Of a DNA stretch of 26,078 nucleotides, positions 1 to 8,049 are shown piece by piece (within the stretch, counting starts at the first letter, position 1; the number at the start of each line of letters is the position of its first letter). The stretch spans positions 1 to 26,078 of the IMG/VR virus record IMGVR_UViG_3300042562_001893. One strand, written 5' to 3'. Origin of the DNA: a virus. The notes beneath the pieces are model-generated. The model was given only the letters and a program-made list of their open reading frames with translations. It searched no databases and was not told the origin of the DNA. Both the position numbers and the translations under genes were made by a program.

Positions 1-102
1 ATGATTGAAGATCATTATACACAAAGAGGATTTATAACCAATAGATCGTATGATGGTAGAGATAATGCTAAACATGATTGGTTTAGAATAATCGCTGACT
101 AA
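1..102 (+). CDS. 3' end of an unidentified gene (partial)
   Basis: An open frame runs from the first base to a TAA at 100-102, encoding 33 residues ending in WFRIIAD. The frame begins with ATG at the window edge, but an upstream continuation cannot be excluded, so it is treated as the tail of a larger gene. It is followed by a strong hairpin terminator at 127-150 and faces the SbcD-like gene. The 33 residues carry no motif I recognise. Confidence 0.4.
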   Translation: MIEDHYTQRGFITNRSYDGRDNAKHDWFRIIAD

Positions 103-126
103 ACAATACTAAAATAAAGTAATAAA

Positions 127-155
127 AAAACCACTCTAATGAGTGGTTTTCTTTT
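127..155. terminator. Bidirectional hairpin terminator between convergent genes
   Basis: Stem AAAACCACTC (127-136), loop TAAT, stem GAGTGGTTTT (141-150), then a T-rich run. The flanking A and T runs make it usable in both directions, serving the gene ending at 102 on plus and the one ending at 156 on minus. Confidence 0.85.
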
Positions 156-1280
156 TTAGTCAATCTTTGACTTATAGTTTTCGTTGTAGAGTCTGATTAC
201 TTCGTCATACTCGCTTAGTATTCCATCTTTGAAATCAGAGTTCTCATATTTCTGTCTATCAATATATTCTCTGATATAAGTTTCATATTCAAGCTTTATA
301 GAGATGTCCATAGATTCTTCATCTATCTCAACTGCTTCTGAGATAATATCTTCTCCATCTTCATTCTTTTGTACTATGTCGTCTATATACTCAACAGATG
401 CGAAATTACCTTTCTCTAACATCATTTCAAGCTTTCTACGAAGCTTTCTATTATTGATAAGTAGATTGTTTGATATGGCTAAATCTATGTAGTCCTTCGT
501 GTCCTTAATCTCATCTAATCTATCAATATCCTCTTCAGTTATTACTCTGAACTTTCTGAATACTGGTGAGTAGTTGTTTGCATGAAAAGATACTTCATTT
601 GTATCTAAATCTAATATAGTGATTCCTTTTTGGTCTCCCGTATCGTTTCTATCCATTTGGTACAAAGACCCTATGAATCTAAAATTTTTGTTCTGTTGAA
701 CAAGATGAATATGGCCCGAAAATACATCTTTGTATCCACTAAAGTTCTCTACATCAATCTTATCTGCGTTTCTATGTGCAACAGAGTTTAGGTGCATTTT
801 ACAACCATTTAAGTCTGAGTGGCAAAATAGATAGTCTCCTGGATTACTACCAAGTTCTTTAATCATATCGAGTCTTTTCTCTACCCATGGTATTAGAACA
901 AGCTTTTGATTGTTTACTTCGATTGTGGTAGTTTTTTCATATACGGTTATGTTTTTGTTCATATAACTGAACAATCTAACAGAGTTGACTTCGTTTGATC
1001 CTTTGTTAAATAAATCGTGGTTTCCAACCATTATATGAATTGGTATAATATCAGAGATATCTTTAAGTATTTTTTCCACTTTATTTGATATGTTTATAGG
1101 AATGGATGTTCTATTATCGAATAAATCACCTAAGTGAATCAGTATGTCACCAGGCTTCGCGTTTTCTTTTAGATAGGGGATTACATAGTTATAGAATGTT
1201 GATTCCATCATATTCATCCATTTATCTAGGTTGTTTAGATAGATACCAAAATGGGTATCTGTTATCATATATACTTTCAT
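156..1280 (-). CDS. SbcD/Mre11-like recombination nuclease subunit (T4 gp47-like)
   Basis: A 374-residue metallophosphoesterase. The metal-binding motifs appear in family order: DTH at 8-10, GDLFDNR at 51-57, GNHD at 86-89, HSD at 154-156 and GHIH at 189-192. This is the Mre11/SbcD layout, and the length is close to T4 gp47 (339 residues). In T4, gp47 works with the SbcC-like ATPase gp46 to resect DNA ends for recombination-dependent replication and to help degrade host DNA. The gp46 partner is not in this window. The C-terminal third is acidic (IDEESMDIS region) and probably forms the partner-binding part. The ATG at 1278-1280 is chosen because it places the first metal motif at residue 8, as usual. 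The gene diverges from the tail tube gene. Confidence 0.9.
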   Translation of the reverse strand: MKVYMITDTHFGIYLNNLDKWMNMMESTFYNYVIPYLKENAKPGDILIHLGDLFDNRTSIPINISNKVEKILKDISDIIPIHIMVGNHDLFNKGSNEVNSVRLFSYMNKNITVYEKTTTIEVNNQKLVLIPWVEKRLDMIKELGSNPGDYLFCHSDLNGCKMHLNSVAHRNADKIDVENFSGYKDVFSGHIHLVQQNKNFRFIGSLYQMDRNDTGDQKGITILDLDTNEVSFHANNYSPVFRKFRVITEEDIDRLDEIKDTKDYIDLAISNNLLINNRKLRRKLEMMLEKGNFASVEYIDDIVQKNEDGEDIISEAVEIDEESMDISIKLEYETYIREYIDRQKYENSDFKDGILSEYDEVIRLYNENYKSKID

Positions 1281-1348
1281 TGAAAATGATAATTTTTTGT
1301 ATGATTTATATGATTTTTATGTATTTAAGTTTAAATAAGTGAAAATGG

Positions 1349-1379
1349 AAAAAAATTGCTTTTTTAATATAATATATAC
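1349..1379 (+). promoter_or_regulatory. Candidate phage late promoter upstream of the tail tube gene
   Basis: A7 run, then GCTTTTT at 1358-1364, exactly 7 nt, then ATATATAC at 1372-1379. The same GCTTTTT-N7-ATATATAC arrangement precedes the tail sheath gene (minus, 7450-7471) and the gene at 24566. A second box without the GCTTTTT element follows at 1423-1437. Confidence 0.7.
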
Positions 1380-1437
1380 ATTATAGTTAAGCCTTTAAAA
1401 AAACAGAAGGTAAAAAAATATTAATATATACATTATA
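1371..1437 (+). repeat. Direct 15-base repeat containing tandem -10-like boxes
   Basis: AATATATACATTATA occurs at 1371-1385 and again at 1423-1437, 52 bases apart. Both copies lie upstream of the tail tube start, consistent with a duplicated promoter box. Only the first copy has the GCTTTTT element in front. Confidence 0.7.
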
Positions 1438-1475
1438 ATTGTTTACCAATTACATAAAAAATAAATAAAAAAAAT

Positions 1476-2099
1476 ATGCCATTACCACATTATACGCAGA
1501 TTTCCAATGTTGGTTCTCCAGGTGGACCTGGAACACTACCAGATGAAGTAGTATACCTAAACTTGTTTGAGGTAACATTCGTGTTACCAGTTATCTTACA
1601 GGCACAAAAAAGAGATGCTCTTTTATTGTTAGAAAACGCTACTAAAATAAGTTTAGCAAACTTAACAGAGTTTGATACTGCTGCCAAAGAGCAAAGATTC
1701 AAATACTCTACAAGAGTTTTTCAAACAACTCCTACTAAGACTAGTGGTACGTTGGCAATACCTTTCCAGGTAAATGTTAATAACAATGGTTCTATGGAAG
1801 TTTGGAATACTTTGAAAGCTTGGTATGACTTACTTTTTAACTCTCAAAATGGTTCTCTTCACTACAAAAGTGATATGATTGGAACTATTATCGTAAATCA
1901 ACATGATAAAAAGGGTGTTGTATTGAGAAGGGTTACTTTCCAAAACTGTCAAATGTCGAAACTTGCAGGTTACGAACTTGATTGGGCATCAAATGATATC
2001 ATTCCAACAGTTAGTGCTGATTTTGTATATGATTACTTCATTGATGAATACATTGACTCAGGATTCTCTATTAATCCTCCACTTATTTCAGGATATTAA
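1476..2099 (+). CDS. Tail tube protein (T4 gp19-like)
   Basis: A 207-residue protein resembling the gp19 tail tube family, whose hexameric rings stack to form the inner tube through which DNA passes. Typical features are the central WNTLKAWYDLLFN segment, the HDKKGVVLRRVTFQNC strand-loop region, and a C-terminal stretch ending in a DFVYDYF strand. It is longer than T4 gp19 (163 residues), partly through a Pro/Gly-rich N-terminus (about residues 1-25). The start ATG follows an A-rich leader with no Shine-Dalgarno, and lies downstream of the promoter boxes at 1349-1437. It forms its own transcription unit, closed by the terminator at 2111. The sheath gene lies nearby on the opposite strand. Confidence 0.88.
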   Translation: MPLPHYTQISNVGSPGGPGTLPDEVVYLNLFEVTFVLPVILQAQKRDALLLLENATKISLANLTEFDTAAKEQRFKYSTRVFQTTPTKTSGTLAIPFQVNVNNNGSMEVWNTLKAWYDLLFNSQNGSLHYKSDMIGTIIVNQHDKKGVVLRRVTFQNCQMSKLAGYELDWASNDIIPTVSADFVYDYFIDEYIDSGFSINPPLISGY

Positions 2100-2110
2100 T
2101 ACTAAATATA

Positions 2111-2139
2111 AAAACCCACTCAATCGAGTGGGTTTTTTT
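2111..2139 (+). terminator. Hairpin terminator after the tail tube gene
   Basis: Stem AAAACCCACTC (2111-2121), loop AATC, stem GAGTGGGTTTT (2126-2136), continuing into T's. The stem core CCACTC/GAGTGG is the same as in the hairpins at 127, 2159 and 17322. Confidence 0.88.
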
Positions 2140-2156
2140 ATGTCTATTTTTATAAC

Positions 2157-2190
2157 TAAAAAACCCACTCAAAATTTGAGTGGGTTTTTC
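2157..2190 (-). terminator. Hairpin terminator after the minus-strand baseplate unit
   Basis: A-rich arm with CCCACTCAAA, then TTTGAGTGGG with a T-rich arm, around 2159-2189. It ends three bases before the stop of the minus gene at 2193 and is symmetric, so it can act in both directions. It sits back to back with the terminator at 2111. Confidence 0.85.
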
Positions 2191-2192
2191 TA

Positions 2193-2411
2193 TTAGAATT
2201 TTGGCATGCTTATATTGCTTGTCATACTCGATGCGTTCTTCATCATCGAACCTGTATCTGGCATTCCTTTTTGTTGCTCTCCTTCGTCTTTCTTTCTTTG
2301 ATTGTCTTCTTCTTCGACAATTTCGTTAACAAGTTTGATGTTTTCTTCAAACATCCAGAAAGGCCAATCATCCATTGACACTTCCTGTGTGTGAAAGTGT
2401 TTTTGGAGCAT
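2193..2411 (-). CDS. Small protein after the gp26-like gene; possible tail assembly chaperone or gp51-like
   Basis: A 72-residue protein starting at ATG 2409-2411, four bases after the TAA of the gp26-like gene. An in-frame ATG further upstream (2510) would overlap that gene by 95 bases; the near-contact start is preferred. The first half carries a WPFWMFEENIKLVNEI helix and an acidic stretch (EEEDNQRKK); the C-terminal part is Met/Ser-rich. In T4, gene 26 is followed by gene 51, a small baseplate hub assembly factor, and many tailed phages place a small acidic assembly chaperone at an overlap with its partner. The position supports such a role, but no diagnostic motif is visible. Confidence 0.55.
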   Translation of the reverse strand: MLQKHFHTQEVSMDDWPFWMFEENIKLVNEIVEEEDNQRKKDEGEQQKGMPDTGSMMKNASSMTSNISMPKF

Positions 2412-2415
2412 TAAT

Positions 2416-3357
2416 TTATTCTTTAATATATGCTTCAAAGGCATCATGAATAACGAAAATACTTGAGGCTCCGTTGGGAAATTGCATATCTGTGTGGACC
2501 TCCTCACCACACTGGCATAACTTTTTAAGTTCTTTTATTCCAAATGTCATCTTGCCCACAGCTGCATTCAAAAATTGAAATGAGATATCATCCATTTCTT
2601 CAAATTCTTTAACTTTTGCTTTTACTCCGTCATATGTTATAGAAGTTCTACCATTCATCATAAAAGGAATGATTTTTAAGAAAGCTAAATTAGGATTTCT
2701 TTTTTCATTATTTTCTTTCATAATGTATTCTGTGAAAGCCTTTTGAAGTCCAATGTTAGGTGGAGTCAATTCAAAGGCTTTACCATTAACTGTTTTGAAA
2801 TGATATGATCCTGAATTTCTGTTGTAGAATCTTTCAAGTTTTTCATCTATTTCATGGAAAACAAAGTTTTCTTTGTTTAGTGAGATTGCCACTTCTTCGC
2901 CACAACTACATTTTGCATTTACTGATAATGAATTTCCTGATTGGAAAGTAAGTTCTCTGATAAGAAAAACTAAGAATAGTCTATCTTGATCTTTGATATC
3001 TAAATAAGATCCTATTTTACCATCAGAATATTTAACTCTAACACATGATTGTAAAATATCATTCATTTTTTCCACTATGTCGTAGAAGTTCTGGTCGTCT
3101 ACCATAGAGTATGCTTGAATCTCTTTTACTTGTGCTGGTCTTACCATGAAAAGAGTTCCTGTTGGATAGAATTGTCCACAAGGTAATTCTCTGATATCGA
3201 AGTTGAAGTATTGTAAGTCACTTACTCTAGTTCCCTCTACTACAGGTTTTTGTGCGGTTGTATTGTCATTAAAGTTGTTCTGATTCTTACTTGGATCGAT
3301 ATCGTTTAGATGTCTCTTTAGGTAGTCCTCTTCACTCATTTCTTGTTCTTTAGACAT
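2416..3357 (-). CDS. T4 gp26-like baseplate/tail assembly protein
   Basis: A 313-residue protein resembling the T4 gp26 family (Pfam 'T4 bacteriophage base plate protein'). The family signature is the stretch around residues 58-80: LPCGQFYPTGTLFMVRP followed by a VKEIQAYS helix. T4 gp26 has 208 residues and acts in baseplate hub assembly. This protein has an acidic, Asn-rich N-terminal extension of about 45 residues, and two CxC pairs followed by GEEV: C150-S-C152 and C281-Q-C283. Together they could bind one zinc ion. It is transcribed ahead of the small gene at 2193-2411. Behind it lies the sheath gene with its own terminator, so this pair has a separate promoter, probably at 3378-3390. Confidence 0.75.
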   Translation of the reverse strand: MSKEQEMSEEDYLKRHLNDIDPSKNQNNFNDNTTAQKPVVEGTRVSDLQYFNFDIRELPCGQFYPTGTLFMVRPAQVKEIQAYSMVDDQNFYDIVEKMNDILQSCVRVKYSDGKIGSYLDIKDQDRLFLVFLIRELTFQSGNSLSVNAKCSCGEEVAISLNKENFVFHEIDEKLERFYNRNSGSYHFKTVNGKAFELTPPNIGLQKAFTEYIMKENNEKRNPNLAFLKIIPFMMNGRTSITYDGVKAKVKEFEEMDDISFQFLNAAVGKMTFGIKELKKLCQCGEEVHTDMQFPNGASSIFVIHDAFEAYIKE

Positions 3358-3377
3358 AATGTTATTTGTTATTTTTT

Positions 3378-3390
3378 AAATATATATTAG
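3378..3390 (-). promoter_or_regulatory. -10-like box upstream of the gp26-like gene
   Basis: On minus the sequence reads CTAATATATATTT, about 20 bases before the ATG. It resembles the TTAATATATA boxes of the other phage promoters but has no GCTTTTT element at the expected distance. Confidence 0.4.
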
Positions 3391-3441
3391 ATATATCTCT
3401 CTTCCTTATATCTTCAAATAACTATAAAGTTTTCATAAAAC

Positions 3442-3473
3442 AAAAAAACCTCAAATTTCTTTGAGGTTTTTTT
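3442..3473 (-). terminator. Hairpin terminator after the tail sheath gene
   Basis: Stem AAAAAAACCTCAAA (3442-3455), loop TTTC, stem TTTGAGGTTTTTTT (3460-3473). It lies 14 bases beyond the sheath stop codon (TAA, 3488-3490 on minus). Confidence 0.88.
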
Positions 3474-3487
3474 ATTTTTAGTGTATA

Positions 3488-6400
3488 TTATGCGAATCCA
3501 CCTGCTGCAATAGCTCCTGTTCTTAGTATAGTTACATTGTTAACAATGATTCCCATACCTTTGATAGGTTCTACGTAAGTATCAAGTACACCGATTTGGT
3601 TATCGATAATCTCAGTCGTATTGTTTTCCTCATCCATTTTATTGAAGTAGTTGTACAATCCATTTTTACTTACATATGTTTCACAGATTACGTCAGCTCT
3701 AAGTTTGATTTCAGCTCTGATGTCTGGTGTGTTATATCTCCATTGGAAGTCTAACAACATTCTTGATAACTCTCTTTCAAGCTCGATAAGTACCTCTCTA
3801 ACGTGAATGTAAGAAAGTGCCGATTTGTAAAGAGTTTGTGCTGTATTCTCAGTCTCAATAACGTTTCCTCTATTTCTTTTGAAAACGATTGGGTTGATTT
3901 GAGCACCATTTAACCACTCTATGTCAGATGGAGTAAAGTCCATTTCTAATCCAGCGATGTTTGTGATTCTACCGTTAGTAACACCCGCTGCGATTGTCCA
4001 AGGAGTAATAGATCCAACATTTGATGTATGTTTTCTCATATACGTTGTTGCTGCATGAGATGCTGGTGGCATATCTAATGGTCTTCCATTGTCATTTACT
4101 GTTAAGTAAGGCATGAAGTAACCAACACAAGTTGTACCTGCTCCGTCACCGAATGAGTAAAGGAATGCTGGTCCACTTTCAGGATCTCCACCTTTGGCAA
4201 TAAACTCTGCTTGAAGAACTCCTTCTGCGTTTACGAATGTTGGAGAGCTTGAGTTTTTGAATGACTTCATAGAAGGCATATTCAAGAATCCAAATGCGTC
4301 TAATCTATCTCCACAGATGTCAACTAATTGTTGTTTAGATCTTTCTGTCAATCCTAATCCAAATGAATCGATTAAGTATCTGAAGTCTAAAGCTTCTTTG
4401 TTAGTTATTGCTTTGAACAATGGTGTTCCTTTTGAAACAAGATTTAATACTGCATTTTGTCTAGCTTCAGTTCCATCAGGTAATGATGCTTCTCTTACTC
4501 TGAATCCTTTTAAAGAGATTGCTTTGTAAGTTGTTGCATAGTTATCAACAGTTTTGTATCTTGTTGTTTGCCAGTCTCCACTAAAATTAACCTTTTTGAT
4601 TTCAGAATCACAAGTTATTTCAACTAAGTCTGCGTTTCCAGTGTATTGTCTTTTTGAAACAATTCTTGTTAGTTTTCTTGGATATTGACCAATGTTTAGT
4701 GTTAGTTCATTATACTTAGCCTCTAAGAAGTCTCCAACTTTTACTTCAGTATATCTAGCTCCCGCTACAAGAACTTTGTTAGGAACTTCAACATATCCAG
4801 CAGGATACTCAATCTCTAAAGATTGTTTGTAGTTTGTTATTGCAGAGTTTATTTCGAATGTTCCTGCTGTTTCGATATCTACATCCTCATATGAATTAAA
4901 TGTTTCATCCATAAAAGATACATTTAAAACTTCTCCATCAACATACATTTTAAGGTAGTGTTTAGTGTTGAAGTCTGATATTATAGAAACGTTTTGTACT
5001 CTTTCGTAAGAAGTTTCTTCGTTTACTTTATATACGTGTGTGAATATTCCAGCACCATTATCCATAGTACCAAAAAGATTATCTGATATGATTGTGAAAG
5101 TTCCTGTGTTTGTAACCGCACCTTTTATAGAAATCACGTCGTATAAAGAAAGCTCGTCTAAATCTGCTGCGTTAAATGCGATATAATCGTATCCTGCTGC
5201 AGAAGAAGTAGGTCCTACGTTTACTCCAGCAGTTAATCCAAATACAGTAACTGCAGATTCACCATCAAAGAAGTAAACATCAGATATGTATTCAGCACCC
5301 GCTACATAAGGAGTTGCATTTGCTTTTTCTAATATTGTTTTAGATGTTTTGTTTGCATAGAAGAAATCTCCAGTGTTTACAACACCATCATAGTATCTTC
5401 CGTATAGTTTAGAGTATTTTCCAACTACACCAAAACTATTTCCATCAGCAACTTCTACTTGTGTTTTTACACCTTTGGCACCTAATATAAATTCGTTATC
5501 TACTGTATAGAATACTAAGAAACCTTTTAAGATGTCTTGTAAATCTGCTAGTTCGAAAGGAAGTTTAAGTTCGAAAGATTTATCTTGTGTAGAAGAAGTA
5601 ACAATATTTGATATTGAAACGTCTGCTAAACTAATCTTATCTCCTTTGTAGTTGTTAAGACCTTTTTTAAAGCTTTTAAGCATTGCCATTTTAACTTTGT
5701 TAGGACTATCGATTAGATCAACAAGTCTGTTAAACATTTTGAATCTTCTGTATTGTGCGTAGTCTTTAACGTTTATAGAAGAGTCTGTATCTGTAAAGGT
5801 TACTTTAATAGATCCTGTTGCTCCAGTTACTGCTTCTATGAAGTAGTCTGCACCTGATGCCGTACCAAATACGAAGTTGTTAAATCCACCTTGTTTAAGG
5901 TTTACGTTTGTCCAAACTGGAGTTCCTGTTATTTGTTGTTCTAATACTCTGAACTTAACAGATGCTAATACAGTATCTGTAGATGCTACTGAAGGATTGT
6001 TTGCGTTTGTACTATTTACAACTTTAAATTTTCCTGTAGAGTCTACTACGAATGCAGATGAATATGTTGCTGCAGTTGAACTGTATACGTAGTTACTTCC
6101 TAATATACTAAGTGTTGCAGTTCCTGAAATAGGTACTTGTTTGTCTCCAACAACAACAAATGCGTCATAGTCTGGATACATAAGTGAGTAAGTAGCTACG
6201 ATTGATGCAGTTGAATAACTAAATGTTGCAGCAAGTTCTACGTTATAGATATATCCTTCTGAGAAGTATGATGTTCTTTCATCACCATTAGTAACCCATC
6301 CTTTTACTTTAGGAGTTTCATATGCGTGGTGTGTTCCAGTCTCATATGCCCAAGATGCTGAACCACCTAATAAAGCAGTTACGTTTCCTGGTAAATCTAA

Positions 6401-7420
6401 TGGATTTGAAACGATTTCAATCTCTTCTGATATTACTTCTTGGTAAGAAAGGAAATCAATATTAGTTTCATTTTTACCTGCGATTGTATGGCCGATTAAG
6501 TCAAGTCTTCCGTTGAAGAAGTCTGTTTCTACTAAGTCACTATTAAACGCACAAAATATACCAGTTCTGTCTGTATCTCTATTTACTACTGTTTCGATGA
6601 AGACGTTTCTACCGTTTGCATCTCTAAAATATGGAATTAAAGAAAGTCCTTCGTAGAATGCTAAAAGCGTAATGTTTCTATCATTTGCGAATTCTCTAAC
6701 TTTGTCTTTTCTAAGTCCTGTAGCATTGAAGTAAGCACTCCATCTAGAATCTACTGCTAAAGTTTTGTAGTCTGACCAATCACCACCAACTACAACAACA
6801 TCAACCATATAGTCAGATGCGTAATCATTAGTGCTAACATAAGGAGGCATTTTTTCTGCCGAACCATACCATTCGATAAGAGTTCTGTCAAATCCAGCTA
6901 CTGCTGATTTGAAAACAAATACAGTTACGAATTTATCAGATAAGTTTGTTAAACTGAATGCTCTTTCAGAGTATCCTGTGTTATTTTTAGTAAGATTTAT
7001 GAAAGACTCAGTGTCTCTTTTCCAGAAACCTGTAGTGTCAAAAAATCTTCTATAAGGACCAGTTCTTTCCACGTCGTTTAAAGTATCTGCAGAAGTAGAT
7101 AGAGACTTATATTCAATAACGTCTAAATTATCGTCTGTAAGAAGCAAGTTTATTGCATAAACTGGGGCTGTCTCCAACATTTTAGAAACTGTTCTATGAA
7201 AGAACGAACCCTTTCTCTCCAATCCTCTATCCAATTGACCGAATATTGCTTCTAAGTCAGTTGTGTTACTAACCATTATCGGTGTATTGACAGGTCCTTT
7301 TTTAGACACGCCTATTACCAAGTTTGTAAGTCCTTCAACAACTGGAGTCGCGATAACGGAGTTATCATATTCCTCTAGGAATATTCCTGGTCTTTTGTAT
7401 TTTCCAATTTGAATTGCCAT
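3488..7420 (-). CDS. Tail sheath protein (T4 gp18-like), unusually long
   Basis: A 1310-residue contractile tail sheath subunit, about twice T4 gp18 (659 residues). The N-terminus (GIFLEEYDNS, then VVEGLTNLVIGVSKKGPVNTP, to about residue 95) is typical of the family. So is the C-terminal third, from about residue 1000 on, including the RFLIDSFGLGLTERSKQ-type region, the IEWLNGAQINPI segment, and the last 60 residues with VLDTYVEPIKGMGIIVNNVTI. The middle (roughly 350-950) is Ser/Thr/Ala/Gly- and Val-rich, beta-strand-like and poorly related to the conserved core; it probably forms extra domains on the outer surface of the tail. Sheath subunits surround the tube and contract to drive it into the cell. 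The gene has its own promoter (7450-7480) and terminator, which fits very high expression. Confidence 0.9.
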   Translation of the reverse strand: MAIQIGKYKRPGIFLEEYDNSVIATPVVEGLTNLVIGVSKKGPVNTPIMVSNTTDLEAIFGQLDRGLERKGSFFHRTVSKMLETAPVYAINLLLTDDNLDVIEYKSLSTSADTLNDVERTGPYRRFFDTTGFWKRDTESFINLTKNNTGYSERAFSLTNLSDKFVTVFVFKSAVAGFDRTLIEWYGSAEKMPPYVSTNDYASDYMVDVVVVGGDWSDYKTLAVDSRWSAYFNATGLRKDKVREFANDRNITLLAFYEGLSLIPYFRDANGRNVFIETVVNRDTDRTGIFCAFNSDLVETDFFNGRLDLIGHTIAGKNETNIDFLSYQEVISEEIEIVSNPLDLPGNVTALLGGSASWAYETGTHHAYETPKVKGWVTNGDERTSYFSEGYIYNVELAATFSYSTASIVATYSLMYPDYDAFVVVGDKQVPISGTATLSILGSNYVYSSTAATYSSAFVVDSTGKFKVVNSTNANNPSVASTDTVLASVKFRVLEQQITGTPVWTNVNLKQGGFNNFVFGTASGADYFIEAVTGATGSIKVTFTDTDSSINVKDYAQYRRFKMFNRLVDLIDSPNKVKMAMLKSFKKGLNNYKGDKISLADVSISNIVTSSTQDKSFELKLPFELADLQDILKGFLVFYTVDNEFILGAKGVKTQVEVADGNSFGVVGKYSKLYGRYYDGVVNTGDFFYANKTSKTILEKANATPYVAGAEYISDVYFFDGESAVTVFGLTAGVNVGPTSSAAGYDYIAFNAADLDELSLYDVISIKGAVTNTGTFTIISDNLFGTMDNGAGIFTHVYKVNEETSYERVQNVSIISDFNTKHYLKMYVDGEVLNVSFMDETFNSYEDVDIETAGTFEINSAITNYKQSLEIEYPAGYVEVPNKVLVAGARYTEVKVGDFLEAKYNELTLNIGQYPRKLTRIVSKRQYTGNADLVEITCDSEIKKVNFSGDWQTTRYKTVDNYATTYKAISLKGFRVREASLPDGTEARQNAVLNLVSKGTPLFKAITNKEALDFRYLIDSFGLGLTERSKQQLVDICGDRLDAFGFLNMPSMKSFKNSSSPTFVNAEGVLQAEFIAKGGDPESGPAFLYSFGDGAGTTCVGYFMPYLTVNDNGRPLDMPPASHAATTYMRKHTSNVGSITPWTIAAGVTNGRITNIAGLEMDFTPSDIEWLNGAQINPIVFKRNRGNVIETENTAQTLYKSALSYIHVREVLIELERELSRMLLDFQWRYNTPDIRAEIKLRADVICETYVSKNGLYNYFNKMDEENNTTEIIDNQIGVLDTYVEPIKGMGIIVNNVTILRTGAIAAGGFA

Positions 7421-7449
7421 ATTTTTTAGTTTAATTTTTTATAGTTAAA

Positions 7450-7480
7450 GTATATATAAAATGTAAAAAGCGATATTTTT
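7450..7480 (-). promoter_or_regulatory. Candidate phage late promoter of the tail sheath gene
   Basis: On minus: A5 run, GCTTTTT (7471 to 7465), exactly 7 nt, then ATATATAC (7457 to 7450), about 30 bases before the sheath ATG. This matches the motifs before the tail tube gene and the gene at 24566 in sequence and spacing. Confidence 0.72.
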
Positions 7481-7489
7481 CTCTTTTTT

Positions 7490-8032
7490 TTAAAAGGAGG
7501 TTATTTTTTTAGAAGAATCTTGCATTTCTTTTTTTATTTCCTCCATTTTCTTTTTTTGTTCTGCGGTTGCAGTCAATAGGGCTTTTTTTAAATCGACAAT
7601 CTCCTGAGTCTTTATCTTTTGATTAGATTTTATGTCGTTTACGGTCTTTAATTTGGCGGAAGTGTCTACTTTCTGACTTGATAGTTGCTTTAAATCTTCT
7701 TCGTTTTTATAAAGATCATCATTGTACTTCATCAACTCATCTTGAACATACTTTATTTTCATTTGAAGGTTCATCATTCGTGTGTACTCTTCTATGAATG
7801 GATTATTCAAAAACTTTTTATTTATTTCCTCTATCTTTTTATTTAATAACTCATTGTCTTTGTCACTTTTTAGATTCATGAAAGCTTTATCAAGTTCTGC
7901 CTTTACTGCAGGAAAATCTTTTAAACTTTTTTCAAGGTTATTAGTTTCTTCTTTGGCAAGTTTTACGTCAGGCTCATCAGTTATTTCGACTTCCACGTTT
8001 TCAAAACGTTTAAAATTCTTTAGATATTTCAT
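7490..8032 (-). CDS. Coiled-coil protein with possible capsid-targeting N-terminus
   Basis: A 180-residue, Lys/Glu-rich, almost entirely helical protein of unknown function. Heptad-like runs from about residue 90 to the end (EEDLKQLSSQKV, AEQKKKMEEIKKEMQ) predict a long coiled coil. The N-terminus MKYLKNFKRFE matches a short pattern shared by several other proteins of this window (starts at 11475 minus, 19222, 19992, 20668 and 21328 plus) and resembles the T4 capsid targeting sequence. It starts 17 bases after the 1141-residue gene, so the two are probably co-transcribed. A role as an internal head or core protein is inferred from the N-terminus only. No terminator separates it from the sheath promoter. 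Confidence 0.7.
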   Translation of the reverse strand: MKYLKNFKRFENVEVEITDEPDVKLAKEETNNLEKSLKDFPAVKAELDKAFMNLKSDKDNELLNKKIEEINKKFLNNPFIEEYTRMMNLQMKIKYVQDELMKYNDDLYKNEEDLKQLSSQKVDTSAKLKTVNDIKSNQKIKTQEIVDLKKALLTATAEQKKKMEEIKKEMQDSSKKITSF

Positions 8033-8049
8033 TTTTTAAACACTTTTAT

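Noticed and set aside
1281-1475. Possible tRNA or origin in the 195-base gap
   Set aside because: It is AT-rich with promoter boxes and a 15-base direct repeat, but has no cloverleaf or iteron series beyond the two copies.
2412-2510. Upstream start extending the small gene by 33 residues into the gp26-like gene
   Set aside because: The added residues are an antisense-free but out-of-frame reading of the conserved gp26-like end; the ATG at 2411 adjoins the stop codon. The openness is kept only as a frameshift hint.
4257-6092. Plus-strand open frames inside the sheath gene
   Set aside because: Antisense shadows of a clearly coding minus-strand gene; no promoter or known motif.
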